A stretch of 64,000 nt of DNA. Source: Gavia stellata (Eukaryota; Chordata; Aves; Gaviiformes; Gaviidae). Positions 1 through 12,600 of the stretch are shown one piece after another (the first letter of the stretch is position 1; each line of letters starts with the position of its first letter). A model generated the notes under the pieces. That model worked only from the letters and a program-made list of their open reading frames with translations, was not told the origin of the DNA and did no database searches. The DNA lies in the NCBI RefSeq assembly GCF_030936135.1, contig NC_082600.1, positions 1,488,001-1,552,000 of the forward strand, written 5' to 3'. A program made the translations under genes and the position numbers.

Positions 1-1384
1 CCTGCCCCATCTGCATTAACCTCAGCCTCTGCACTAACCTCAGCAAACTGAGACTTTCAGTTCGCAGGACAAAGGGCTGTTCCTGGCTCTGATCCTAATA
101 CCCAAAGACATTGTCCCATTAGGTTTTGTTGCAGAGTCACGCAGGGAGTGTACGCATCCATCCAGCACACACCCCACCTTATTCCTAAAGACCTCACAGG
201 GCAGAGGCTCCTCCAAAACACGCTGCTAGCAGAGGACTGTGCTACAAGCCCATCTGGGCGTGAAGCTGAGCGTGGTGCTTTTGCATCAACAGGAAAGGAA
301 TGCAAGATTTTTTTGTGATCCTTCTCTCATTAAACCTATTGAAAAGCCACACGTACTTGAGACAACTTTGGGCATATGATCAAGGCCACGCAAATCTGTG
401 CTAGGAGGCAACAGGGACATTAGCAACCCCAGGGTGGATGCAAGGAAGGCAGGATTAACCATGTTAATTCCTCATGTACGCGCCCTCAGGGAAGCTGGTA
501 ACACAGGGAGAACATGGACACAACAGCGTGCATGGGTAACGCTGCTGATAAAACATTGATTATGTCATTTTAATAGCTCTGCAGAGATTTAGGCTGTAAA
601 TTCAGCTGCCCTGCCTGAGCAGAGGTATTGCACCGGGAGACCAATTAGGCACCAGCCACCGGTAATTGCCAGCCCCAGCACGCCTGCGGATGCCTGCGCC
701 TGCCTGGGGAGATGCCAGAAGACAGCTCTAGGGTAAGCAAGGGGCACCCGCGGCCCCGCTCCGGGCACTGGCCCCACGGCTTGTGCAGCTCTGCGTTGCG
801 TTGGGGCTGTGGGGCGAGTGGCACGGGCTCCTCCATTATGCCCCTCGCAGCACCCTCGGCACCGGAGGCTGGGCACCCACCCCAACCAGCAGTGACTTAC
901 CCTCCCCACTCGCAGGAACGAGCTGAGAGCTTTCCTCTCCACAAAAACAGATCGTGCTGGGGATGGCAAAAACCAGCAAAGCAGAAAAAAAAATATTTTC
1001 TGGTTGTTTTTCTAAGTGGTTACACACAGACCTGAAGAGAGGATTGATTCAAAAGGGTTCAGCCAAGAGACTGAAGATAAAATGTGAACACTTCCAAAAG
1101 TCACTCTAAGGGAATAACAGCCTTAATAATAACACTTAAGAATAACACTCTCGGGCAGCTGCGAAGATTTTGTACATCTGGCTAATTCATTTGGCGGCGA
1201 GGGCAGCGTGTTCCCCTCAACCCCGCAACTTCTCTTTAAATTAAAATGGGCAACATTGAATACATTGCATAAGTTGTACGCAGGCCCATTTTGTGTAGGT
1301 AAGATAAGCATATGCCTATGTTATTGGGTGCATACTTTTATATATAATAGGTTGAAAACAACAGAAAACTATCTCTTTTTTTTT
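1..1384. other. Intergenic DNA, no gene seen
   Basis: Mixed composition. Positions 630-960 are GC-rich with only chance open frames. Positions 540-610 and 1080-1370 are AT-rich and include a TA-rich stretch near 1340. The second AT-rich block could be a conserved non-coding element, but this cannot be tested without alignment. A T-run at about 1375-1390 marks the edge of the following CR1 fragment. Confidence 0.5.
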
Positions 1385-1390
1385 TTTTTT

Positions 1391-1590
1391 AATAGAATAT
1401 TTTAGTTGGAAGGGACCTGTAACAATCATCTAGTCCAACTGCCTAACCACTTCAGGGCTGTCCAAAAGTTAAAGCATGTTATTAAGGGCATTGTCCAAAT
1501 GCATTTTAAACACTGGCAGGCTTAGGGCATTGACCACCTCTCTAGGAACCCTGTTCCAGTGTCTGACCACCCTCTCTGAGCCCCAAAACT
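1391..1590 (-). mobile_element. CR1: CR1 LINE fragment, reverse orientation
   Basis: The text 'agttggaagggacctgtaac' followed by 'tctagtccaact' is the reverse complement of the CR1 3' region. It continues through the 'cctgttccagtgtctgacca' motif. Only the 3' UTR and the end of the reverse transcriptase-side sequence remain. The element is old, judging by its mismatches from the CR1 pattern. Confidence 0.85.
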
Positions 1591-1658
1591 GAGCTATCAT
1601 GGAGAAAAGTGACTTTCTAAGTGATTTCTTACCTATATAATATTCTCATTACACATGG

Positions 1659-1806
1659 TGGAGTCATCATCATTGGAGGTGTTCAAGGAACGTGTAGACT
1701 TGGCACTGCAGGACATGGTTTAGTGGGCATGGTGGGGTTGGGTTGATGGTTGGACTTGATGATCTTAAAGGTCTTTACCAACCTTAGTGATTCTGTGATT
1801 CTGTGA
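1659..1806 (+). mobile_element. CR1: CR1 LINE 3' end, forward orientation
   Basis: Contains the 'ggacatggtttagtgggcat' and 'ttggacttgatgatcttaaa' motifs of a CR1 3' UTR and ends in the diagnostic ATTCTGTG repeat. Its 3' end points away from the neighbouring reverse CR1 fragment, so the two are 5' to 5', about 70 bp apart. Confidence 0.92.
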
Positions 1807-3404
1807 AAAATAGTAGCTGTCACTAGGGTAGGAGCTGTAGGCTTTTTGGGTAGTCTGACAGTAAATCTATTAAAGTGAACAGAAGTGATTCAGCAGGTAC
1901 ACACCTACCGTATCAATATTTAGAGTTTACAACATGAGTCATGTGGCCATAAATCACACAGGAAAATAACAAAACTTGAAGAGTGTGTCATGGCAAAATC
2001 AGGACAGAAGTACATTAAGACTTTCAAGAGTGGGCAGAACGTACATTAATTATAGGCCCAAAAGATTGCTGCAAGTTGCTAAGATGACAGCACAGAGTAT
2101 TAGTAATTCCTTAGATATTATTTTGCTCAGTTTACTTGTTTCCACAGCATGTAAATGTTCTGATTTAACACTTAATGATCGGCTCACAGAAATACATGTA
2201 CAGCACTTTTCTCCCAATAATGATACTTTTCACGTTTCTTATGGCCATAAGCATGCAGCTGAAGAAAGGCTGGAATAATCACATCATATATTACAGCCAT
2301 TTAGTTGTAGAAATGGAGCATGAAATAAACACTTTAGTTCATTAGCCCTAGTAAAGTAGCACAGTGTGAGTCTGCTATCCGTAATCACCAGTAATCCATG
2401 CTTAACCTGGTGACACCCTTTATTACCAAACCCATGAAGCAGCTCAGGATCTCATCCTGGAAATGCAATGGGTGCCCCTAGGAAATGTCTTTTTGGGAGG
2501 AAAGAGGCTGGTTTTATTAATGCTGTGCCTGCACCACCTTGTTTCCCCTCTGCTGCCTGCTGCTCCCCCCCGGGCAGGGGTCCTGCGGCCGCACTGCAGG
2601 CAGGCGATGCCAGCACCGCTGCCTCCACTCGCCCCGGGCAGGCAGAATTTGTACCTCAAGGTCTGGCTGATTCACCACCTCAAACATTTGGCTTGACAGC
2701 GCAGGGGAAGGCATGGCTCTCCTTTGTCCGGGGTCTGTTCAATCTGTTAATTAATAGACGCAACATCCCTGCTATTTAATGCAAATGCAGCAAACACATC
2801 ATTGCTTGCGAGCATGCCTGGGCAGCCTGCGGCACTGGAGCATCAGCCTGGAGCGGCTGGATATCCCCGACGGGGCCTTGCGGGGATGGGGACGGGGATG
2901 GGGATGGGGGGAGAGGAAAGTCCTTCTGGCTTTGTGTTCCATACAGCTTGTACCCTTGATGAGATGTGGTTTCCTGGGCTGGGTCCAACTTGAGGACCAC
3001 AATACAGGAACTGGCACTTCCCCAAGAGAGAATGTAATGCTTTTCTGGGATTCAGGATATACCCTGGGTTGTTGGGAAAAACACAGCTCCATGTTTTTTC
3101 CATGACTAAGGCCAAGCTATATCTCTGTTCTGAGGTGTTCCATTTGGAAAACTGAGCTATGATTCATCTTTACAGAGTCTGATCCTCAAGGCTTCCAGTG
3201 CACGAGAGCAGGTTCAGCTGCCCTGAGACCTGTGGGGAGAAAGGCCACAAACACTGCTCACCTTCGGAAGAAATCGACCCCGTCAGAGCTTTGTATTGGA
3301 TGCGAGTTCCTCCTCCCTAAGTTTCTGGGGTCTAAAAATGCAGGCTCGGGTATAAACCCAGTTAGCAAAGAGCCACAGTGGCTGCTGATCCCTGTGGGCA
3401 CATG
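1807..3404. other. Intergenic DNA
   Basis: Positions 1810-2430 are AT-rich and unique-looking, with no plausible exon. Positions 2440-2720 are GC-rich. A homeodomain-like ttaattaat core lies at 2747-2755 and a G-rich GGGGAT tract at 2883-2914. Open frames here lack recognisable domains and overlap on both strands, as expected by chance. Confidence 0.45.
2883..2914 (+). repeat. G-rich (GGGGAT)n tract, possible G-quadruplex
   Basis: Several runs of four or more G separated by one to three bases form a short imperfect hexamer repeat. The pattern is compatible with an intramolecular G-quadruplex on the plus strand. No nearby gene start gives it an obvious role. Confidence 0.6.
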
Positions 3405-3921
3405 CAGCTCGAATGCTGTGTTCAGTTTTGGGCCCCTCACTACAAGAAGGACATTGAGGTGCTGGAGCGTGTCCAGAGAAGGGCGACGGAGCTGGTGAGG
3501 GGTCTGGAGCACAAGTCTGATGAGGAGCGGCTGAGGGAGCTGGGGTTGTTCAGTCTGGAGAAGAGGAGGCTGAGGGGAGACCTCATCGCTCTCTACAACT
3601 GCCTGAAAGGGGGTTGTGGTGAGGTGGGTGTTGGTCTCTTCTCCCAAGTGACAAGTGACAGGACAAGACGAAATGGCCTCAAGTTGTATCAGGGGAGGTT
3701 TAGGCTGGATATTAGGAAAAACTTCTCCACTGATGAGAGTGGTGAAGCACTGGAAGAGGCTGCCCAGGGAGGTGGTGGAGTCACCATCCCTGGAGGTGTT
3801 CAAGGAATGTGTGGATGTGGCACTGCGGGACATGGTTTAGTGGGCATGGTGGGGTTGGTTGATGTTGGACTTGATGATCTTACAGGTCTTTTTCAACCTT
3901 AAAGATTCTGTGATTCTGTGA
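3405..3921 (+). mobile_element. CR1: CR1 LINE fragment with 3' tail
   Basis: A 5'-truncated CR1 of about 0.5 kb. It runs from the 'gtgttcagttttgggcccct' motif through 'ctggagaagaggaggctgag' and 'actggaagaggctgcccagg' to the two-copy ATTCTGTG tail. Open frames across it (about 174 residues on plus, 191 on minus) are relics or shadows of the LINE and not host genes. It shares its last 150 bp with the copies at 1659, 28348 and 60291, so these probably belong to one CR1 subfamily. Confidence 0.95.
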
Positions 3922-4639
3922 TCTCTCCAGCATCACTGGGAGGCACATGGACATGTGCTGTGGGGCTTCTCCTCCCACCATGGCCTGCTGCAAAACAGCC
4001 CAGGCTATTTGTGGCCAATGCATGCCTGGGGCATCAGCCCTTGCTGCACCCTCCTCTTCCCCCAGCACCCCTGGGCAGGGCTGCAGAGGAGGGACGGTGC
4101 ACAGAGCCAGAGCAACCAGCAACCCACTCAGTCGGCGCCGGGCAGCAGCAACTGCCGCATCTTCCTTCCCAGCCTTCACCTGCTGAGTTTCCCTGCAGAG
4201 AATTTCATCCAGGGAAGGGCAGAGGCAAATCACCATCGGCCAGGGGATCAGGATGGAGCACAGCACTGCCATGTCCCCAGAGCAGAGCCCTTCTTTTCCC
4301 TCCATTAAAAGGCGTATTCCTGCTGCTAGCAGCGTGGTCCTTCCCTGGGAGAAGGTGAGCCAGCGCTCTCAGGGAAGTCAAACTTAATGACAAAGTGGGC
4401 ATGAAACAGTCTCACTTCATTAAAAGCAAATGGAGTAAAACTGGCGTATAACAAAGCAACTAATTTGCCGCAGCCGTCTGACCTGCCTTCCTCCAGAAGC
4501 TATTCCTCCCCGACCTCCTCCTCTCTTCTGCCCCTAAAGGCTCCCGGATGCTCACAAGGGTGGCTTTAAATTTTGGGAGGAGGAGGCTGAAGTTTTGGTG
4601 TTAGCACAGGACCTTAGTCGTTGACAGCCCTCGTGGCTC

Positions 4640-4800
4640 CCTCCAGCGCGCCCGGTGCCCGTGGCAGAGAGCAGTCCCACCCGCGCCGGCACTGCCGCGG
4701 CCGCAGGAGGGATGGCACCCGTCGCTCGGCACTCGCATCGCCCAGCTCGGCAGCTCCGGCTCTGCACCGGCACCGGCACCACTGCAGCGGTGGGCCCAGC
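4640..4800. promoter_or_regulatory. Orphan CpG-rich patch
   Basis: Dense CG dinucleotides, including a NotI-like gcggccgc, occur in about 160 bp with AT-richer flanks. It could be an unmethylated regulatory island or the promoter of an unannotated non-coding RNA. No start codon with a following conserved frame was recognised. Confidence 0.25.
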
Positions 4801-6139
4801 AAGCCAGCAGCGCCGCTTTATTTTCTTTCCGCAGACCAAAGCGTTTTGTTTCTATCCATCTTTATTTCTTTTTTTTGCCATCTCCACCCACGTCCCTGCA
4901 TAGCCGTGGGGGCTGGCAGAGGACCCCATGCTCCCCGCAGCCCCCATGGGAGGGAAGGTGGCAAAATACTCACAACAGACTTGACCACAGAGGTAGTCTA
5001 ACATGAAAGCCTTGTCTTTTCTTTTTATCATCTCTTTTTAAAAATAACCTGTCAATAATGAGAAAATGATATTTTCCAAAGAGGAACAGAAGGCTGTTGC
5101 AGGCACCCCAGGACAAGAGACTATTTCAAAACATATTCAGTAAAATATACGCATATTTGCTACAGCTTTACCCTGTGGTTCAAATTGCTCTGTCTTCTTG
5201 GTGGAAAAAAATGAGACGGTTTCCATCGGAGGTCAGGGACTACATCTCCTTTAATAATTTCATGCCAAACCATGTAAAATGTAACCCCTGCTCCTGTGTT
5301 CTTTCAAAACCTGCACCTGGTAGAGTAGCATATGACCCAAAAAAAAGTGTTTAGAAGAACTCATTTTCATGCTCTGCAGGCTCTAACCTTGTCTCCAAAA
5401 GCCAAGGTTGATGCGTCCCATGCCAAATTAAATCGAAGATGTATGCAGTAATGAAAAGGGTAGCATTCCATGAAAGTCCCCACTTTTCACTTAAAGAGGC
5501 AATGGTTTATTAACTATGCAAAAATTACAATGTCAGGGTAACTTTGCAAGTTAGGCTTTTTTCCTAAATGCTCAAGTATCTCACTGGAAGGAAGAGGCTA
5601 GCTCAAGATTTTCATAAATTGTTACCTGGATACTCTACTTCAAAAAAAATTGCTCTAGCAAAACTAAACCATTTGCCTCTTAAAATGTGAGGGAAGCATC
5701 CCCTGACAGGGGGACCGAGCATCCCTCAACATGGGGGGGACCGAGCAGAGCAGGATCCCCACCGCAGCAACCCCAGAGCAAAAAACTCATGATTACGTGG
5801 TGAGGCATCAGCAAAAATTTCCATAACCTTGAAAGATTTTGCTTCCCGACACAGAATAAAGGCCCCAACTTCCAGATCTGCATGTGATATTTGACCTATT
5901 TACATGAATTCCCTCGCTGTTGAAAGCTACAAATGGGAACAAGCGCTCGTTACCAATCTGCGTAGCCAGATGAGTACCCAAGGGAAGGCAGAGAAAAGCC
6001 GATCCCTGGCTCAGGGGGGAGCAGGAATTAACTGCACTGAGTTATTAGGGGTGACCCCACCGGGCTCGGCGCGGTCCCACGCCCTGGTCCCTCCCCGCGC
6101 CGCCCCGGTCCCTCCCCCTTCGGACCAGAGGGCGGAAGA

Positions 6140-6480
6140 AAGGAAAAGGCAAATGGTATTTTACTGCATTTGTAAAGTGAAACTGTGCATGAAGAAATTG
6201 AAAAAAGGAGCAGATTCAAACTCATTGCGATCAACAATAAGCTGCAGAGGACATTTAATCATGATTTCCCTTCTGAAGGGAAAACAATATTAGAAATCTG
6301 CAAGGCCTGAGATTTGCATCTGAGTCCAATATGCTTTCCCTTTCTCATCTCCATTCCCCTTAAATCTTTTATAGGAGTCATTAAAAAATGTTGCGCACTA
6401 CCACAGTCATAACAAATAAACTTATGCCCATTAACAACTGCCTGGAGCACAGCAGGAAATCAGACAGATATATCAGTACC
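6140..6480. other. AT-rich island, possible conserved non-coding element
   Basis: About 340 bp of non-repetitive, AT-rich, codon-poor sequence between GC-rich spacers. It contains an octamer-like 'atttgcat' core at 6313-6320. The texture (balanced AT, low CpG, no repeats) resembles vertebrate developmental enhancers. This is a judgement from composition only. Confidence 0.25.
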
Positions 6481-8059
6481 CCCATGCAAAACAAATCTGC
6501 TTCCAGTAATAGCAGGGCTTCTTCCACAGCCTGTACCGGGGAAGGCGTGCAACCCTGACTCTCCAAAGGAAGCAATCTTCTTCCTCCACTTGCTCCACGC
6601 TACCCCACGGCCCCAGCTCCCACAGCTCAGCCCCATCAGCTCTTCCACTCCTCAATTATCGCATTAAAAAGCAAATTAGAGCAAACTGCCCAGTGTGAGG
6701 CAGGTACAGGTGAGAGGAAGGCATGCAAGAAGCCATTCCTCATGCTGTGGACATGACACAAGCCTGTAGACGGCTCCCGGGAGAAGCCTGCTCACTACCG
6801 ATGCTCCTTCGGCACAGGGTTCTCCAGACCGCGGGCTGCACTTGGAGCATGGGATACTTCCAAGAAGAGTTTCAAGAACGGTTTTTGAGCCGTGACAGGT
6901 TGGTATAAATCATGTTTGCTCCGTGAGAAGGCTGCCGACGCTAACCAGGGGCTTTGGGTCTTGTGCTGGTTTGATGTGTGCTACCCTGACAGAGTCAGGG
7001 GAAGCGCTGCTGTGGTTTATTCATATCTTAGCAAGCAAGTCTTCATTAACTACTAAAACTTGCATGTGGAAAAAGCATATACTGTCAAGTGCTGGGTGCT
7101 GTTTAATGAAGAAAAATGAGGCGGCCACCAAACACATGGCAGTCAGAGCTGGAGCTCTTATTGACTTTCTTCCCTGGGCAGCTGTTCCCTCCCCCCCCAT
7201 TACTGATCAATGTTTTAAGACTTCTGCAGCGTCTGCCTCCTGTGAGTCGTGGCCAGGCTCCTCTCAGGACGCTGCCCAAAAGCTGGTATAGGTGATGCCC
7301 CATCAGCCGCAGGGACTTTAAGCTATTCCCATATATGCACGGCTGCATCCTTCCCAACTCCCGGGCTGCACACTGGCACAGCGCTCGAGGCTTTTCGGAC
7401 CTCTGGCTCGGCTCCTGAGGACAGTTAAACCGTGGGCTTTTAGCTAGCTTAGTATCCATCATCCAGAATAAAGAAAAAATCCTGGCATTATCTTTTCCTT
7501 ATTTTCCGTGCAGTTGACAAGAGCTATTTCTTTGCTTCAGGCCAAGCAAATTACAGACAATACAGTATTGCATATAAAATATTGGGCTGCATTCAAAATG
7601 CACTTTCAATGTTAATGTGTTTGAGGTTTAGCTGGCTATTCATGGGGAAAGAAATAATACAGACTGGCAGCATGGTTAGACATGCTCAGTGCAAAACAGC
7701 AGCCTGAAGGGCAAAGAGCTTTGGTTGGAGGTTTCCCCTGCTACCCCCTGATTTCCCATCTAGGATCCCATACGGACAGTGGGGGTACGAGCACCCTACT
7801 CTTGGATGGATGTGTAGTAAAACCTACATTTTTAGGTTTAAAATCGGAGCCAAAACCAGTTTGGGATGTTTCTTCATGGATGAGATGACTCATTCCCTCC
7901 CTGCATGGTGGGATACCCTTGAGCATCGCCACAGCCGAGGGGACCGACCAGCGCTCAAAGCCTGTCCCACAGCAGCACCGCTGCCAGCACCGGACCCGGG
8001 TTTCTGAGCAGCCGCGCTTGGCGAAGCAGCCTCCCCTGCCTGCAGCCAGCCAGCCCCTG

Positions 8060-8450
8060 CGCATACCCATTTGATTAAGCTTTCCATTTATTTTAATTGA
8101 AATATTTCTCATGCCTGCTCAAACACCTCTTTGAGAGTACTGATATTTATCTAACATATTGAAAAATTATTTTAATTTTCAGGATATTTTTTTTTCTCCC
8201 TGGCAACCTGGCATAGATAACAAAATAATAAACAATTCTCATTCATTTCATGCATTTCTGAACATTGTGGCAACCACTGTCAGAGAATTTAATCATGTTG
8301 CTTTCATAACATTTATTTTGCATATTTCCACAGTCACTCCATGGAGCATGGCCGTGGCAAACATAACTTGCCTAAAGTCATATGCAAAAGATAGTCCAGT
8401 ACTTCATCAAAATTTGATACTGAAAAGACCTACAGAAATAAAAGCTTAGA
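8060..8450. other. AT-rich island, possible conserved non-coding element
   Basis: A sharp change from the GC-rich block ending near 8050 to about 390 bp of unique AT-rich DNA with many short TAAT and ATTT words. The 96-residue plus-strand frame inside it has no known domain and is probably chance. Function is inferred from texture only. Confidence 0.25.
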
Positions 8451-9129
8451 ATATAAAAGGGAAACGTTCATTGCACCCTTCTTGTGCTCTTCCCTGCACT
8501 CAATTTAAAGCTTGCTTGTGGTAAATAGGTCGGAGTCTGCTTTTCCTGGTTTCATAGGGAAAGGGCAAGCGAATCTGAAAAGCTGCACTTCATGTGAAAC
8601 ACTTACTTATCTTTAAACTGATTCCACTGATACCAGATGTAAAACTGCCTTCGGGTTCATATATCTCAGCTTCACTTACCTGGATTTAGCAGATAATAGT
8701 AAAGGAAATACTATACGCCTATAGCACCATCTGTGCTCTTACACTGCCCAGCACCGCTAATTAATTCCGCCTGGAATGGCCCTCTGGACCAGCCACAGGG
8801 ACGTGCAGGTACTGATCATAAGTCCCAGACCACCTTTCCTTCCAGGCAATTCATTTGCGTTTGACATTTCAGAGTTCTCCAGCTTCATAAAATTTATTTC
8901 TGACTTGTTTCATGTAAATCAAATTGCATGAGACTCCTGCCTTCAGATTATAAATGATCACATTAAACCAGAAGATGCTCTTGGCCACAGCGAGTCTAAA
9001 AAATGTGATTTTGTACAGTTGCTGTTCTTTTTCTTTTTCCTTTTTTTTTCTTTTTGGTGAACAGGCAACTTTGTATATTCCCATGTCAAGTCATTTGCAC
9101 ATTTGTCTGAATGCAGCTTGCTAGCTGGG

Positions 9130-9679
9130 CAGACACCGTATTCTGATGAGACCCCACCTGCAGTGCTGCGTCCAGTTCTGGGGTCCTCAGCACAGGAAAG
9201 AGATGGACCTGTTGGAGCGGGTCCAGATGAGGCCACAGAAATGATCGGAGGGATGGAACACCTCTGCTGTGAGCACAGGCTGGGAGAGTTGGGGTTGTTC
9301 AGCCTGGAGAAGAGAAGGCTCCAGGGAGACCTTCTAGCAGCCTTCCAGCACCTGAAGGGGCCTGCAAGAAAGCTGGAGAGGGACTTTTTACAAGGGCCTG
9401 TAGCGATAGGACAAGGGGTGATGGCTTTAAACTACAAGAGGGCAGATTCAGAATAGATATAAGGAAGAAATTTTTTACGCTGAGGGTGGTGAAACCCTGG
9501 CCCAGGTTGCCCAGAGAGGTGGGAGATGCCCCATCCCTGGAAACATTCCAGGTCAGGTTGGACAGGGCTCTGAGCAACCTGGTCTGGTTGGAGATGTCCC
9601 TGCTCATGGCAGGGGGGTTGGACTAGATGGCCTTTGAAGGTCCCTTCCAACCCAAACCATCCTGTGATTCTGTGATTCG
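9130..9679 (+). mobile_element. CR1: CR1 LINE fragment with 3' tail
   Basis: A 5'-truncated CR1 running from the 'accccacctgcagtgctgcg' motif through 'ttcagcctggagaagagaag' and 'ggttggactagatggccttt' to the ATTCTGTG tail. This 3' UTR differs from the 3405 copy (it has 'tggactagatggcctttgaa'), so it belongs to another CR1 subfamily, shared in reverse with 33173-33567. Confidence 0.95.
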
Positions 9680-12600
9680 ATTTTGGCAGGGGGTCACCGC
9701 TCCCTGCCTTGTGCCTGGCACAGGCAGGAGACTGCTGCTGCGCTGCCTGCGACGTCCCTTCTCCGAAGGGTCCGACCTTTCTGCCCTCGCCGCACCGTAC
9801 GGGTGGTCACATCGCAGGGGGTAAACTGTTTTGTTTTCTGCCCAGCCTCAAACAGGCCATGAAGAGGCTTCGCTCCTGCTAGCAACCAACATATCACTTC
9901 ATTTCCAATAGAAACATAATTCTTAGAGTAAAAATAAGTCATAGCATCTTGATGAACATTGACAACAAGGTTTTGCTTTCTCTTTCTATTCCCGCCCCCC
10001 CCCCCCCCCAAGCTGGCTGTTGCACAAAGCTAAGCACTGCAAAGCAAAGAGGAAACCAAATCTATAACTTGTCACAAACGTCCTGGGGACTCTGCCAGGG
10101 CATCCGTGTAGATGCCAATCCACTTAGTTATGCTAGAAGATCATTTTTCTAGTGATACTAAGATGTAGTATGGGACAACATTAGTGGGATTCAAAGGGCT
10201 GGTTAGTAATGTCCTCCCAGATACCCACAGTTGGGATAGAAAATGCTGAAATAAAATCCCAGCATCTGGGAAGGGCTTTGTGAGCTTAATCCATGGGTAC
10301 AAGCCAGTCTTTCGGTCACACTCGAGGAGGGAAACTCCTTTGATCAGGCATCCGAGCAAAATCTCCATCCCTTCCCATGAGCATCCTCCAGGTGGGATGA
10401 CCTGGGTGCCTGCACCCTGCAGCGAGTCCCCAGACCCCAGTGGCCACTGGTCCAGTCCCTGCAGCCCCCAGGCAGGCGGGGAAAGGCAGCGAGCCCGGAT
10501 TGCACCCACCCTGGTCACGCTGCTCCGGTCCAGGCTGCCTCAGGCTGCTTCCTTGTTGTTTCCTTTAATTAAGTGGGAAAATATCTCCATGAGCTGAAGG
10601 TAATTGGCAAAGGAGCCTGGGCACTCAGGAACTTCGTAAAAATAGATGCAGGAGGCTAAGTTAGTTTCAGCATTTTTAAGTTGCAGAATTGCAAAGGCAA
10701 AAAAACCAACAGCAGCCGCAACAAATATTCCCCCTGAGCATGGTTTGCTTGAGGCTGCGGGGAGGGAGGAGGGAAGCTGGAGCAGGACCTCAGCCCAGGT
10801 GGTCCCGAACCCGCAGCTTCCAGCCAGGTCAGCCGGAGACAACGCAGCGCCAGGTCTCAAACACCAAGACCACCTGTGCCCGCGGGCACCTACAGCCACT
10901 GCTCCAGTCCCACCTGCCCCTCGTCCACCCCCATTTTGGGAATGACCCATGTCTGGGCATAAAACTACTTGTTTGGGTGGGTCTTGGTGCCTCCTCTCTG
11001 AGTGCTCCTGGGGAGGATCCCAAGCAGGCGATGCTCCCGCTGCATCATCATGGACAACTGGGACTTCCAGGGAAATATTTGGGCATCTCCTCCAGGGTGG
11101 CAGGACCAGTGGGACAGCACTGGGGCATTTCATCCTGGGGCCATCGGATCCATCCTTGGGGGAAAAGAGAGAGAAGGTTGTGATCAGCCTCGGCTCAATG
11201 TCTGGCAAATCCCACGCCGTGCCATGAGCCCACGAGCGCGAACAGCTTGAGAAGCCAGGCTGCCTGTAAACCTGTAATGAGCTCTGCCAGTTACCCTTGA
11301 AATGTATTTCATCTCCCCGTTGACAGCCCGCAGAGACCCTCCGCTCGTAGGGCTGCTTGGCAGGACACCAGGATGCACAAGGGAAAACGGTGCCCTAAAT
11401 CATGATCCTTCAAACGAACCGGACTGAAGCTCAGAGAAGCACAGGGAAGTATGAAGCAGAAGTCTTTGGTGTATGAAATGTATGAATAAGGAAAACACTC
11501 CTGCAGCTGAGCACATGGAGGTGTCATCCAGTTCCACGTCAATTTAAGCACTCGACCCTGAAAGCCAAAGCGCTCTCCCAACCACGACTCGCTACTTGGC
11601 CACAGCCCGAAGCACTGCAGAGCCTCAGGGAGAGGAAAAGCCTCAGCCCTCTCTTCCCTGCCAGTCCTCTCCCCCTTCCCAGGAGGGCAGAGGATGCCCT
11701 CTCCCCTCCACCATCCCTACCCAGGGCACCCCTCCCTCTCCCCCAGTCCTCCAGCGCGGTTACCCCATGTACCCACAACCTTTTTTACCTTTTCTTTAAG
11801 CCAGTTCTCACATGCAACCACCCAGACATGTGAGGGATGGGAAAAAGGGAATGGCTGGCATCTTCTGCAAAGTCATAACATAAATATGTAACTAGATGTG
11901 CATATAAATACATATGTATTGATTATATAATATTATAATCATATACAAATAATTTTTTTATCATCTCCTCTTACTAATATTTTGCAAAAAAAACCGCACC
12001 AAACACTTCCCCAAATTGCTGACTGATTATTAAATCTCAGTCCCAGGGGGCTGAGACCTGTCCAGGGCAGAGCGTTGCCTCGGGCCCTGGCACTTGTAGG
12101 GGCACGGCTGAGCCCCCCTCCCTCGCACCCACAAACAGCATACAACTGTCGGCGGGCAGAGGCCAAGCCAGGGACGAGCTGCTGGGTTTTCATTTTAACC
12201 ATTTAATTCTGCTTTCAACAAGTTTGAAACAAGAGTCCATTTCGAGCCTTTTTGTCGAAGACCACAATGGTTTCTCTCTCTTCATCAGGCTCATCCAGTA
12301 ACGCTATTTAATTATTTTCTGTGGCTGGTATCCCCAGCAGGCAAATAGCCAACGTGTCGCCCATCGCCCATTTCCCAGCTCAGCCCCATGGGACTCGTCC
12401 ACTGCTGCTTTCAGCTTGCCTTCCTACAGAAACCAACCAAGCGATGTAAAACCCCTCAACAACCTGTAATTGGCTTCAAAGCTTGCTTGTGCCAATCAGA
12501 ACAGTTATCTGGGAAGCCTCTGGAGAGACAGAGGCTGGCGTTGCAAACAAACATTACATAAATGTTTTCGAAAGAGGAATAGAATAGGAAATAGGTGGGA

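Larger units (their letters stand above)
3922..9129. other. Intergenic DNA with AT-rich islands and one CpG-rich patch
   Basis: No gene is recognised. GC-rich spacers alternate with AT-rich islands, listed separately where they stand out. A CpG-rich patch lies at about 4640-4800. A TAATTAATT homeodomain-like core occurs at 8758-8766. A pyrimidine tract at 9026-9056 precedes the next CR1. The longest open frames (about 140 residues) have no domain signature. Confidence 0.45.

Noticed and set aside
3258-3902. Open frames of 174-191 residues on both strands
   Set aside because: They lie over a CR1 LINE, so they are repeat relics and shadows.
10540-11208. 222-residue minus frame
   Set aside because: GC-rich DNA with competing frames. 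No homology recognised.
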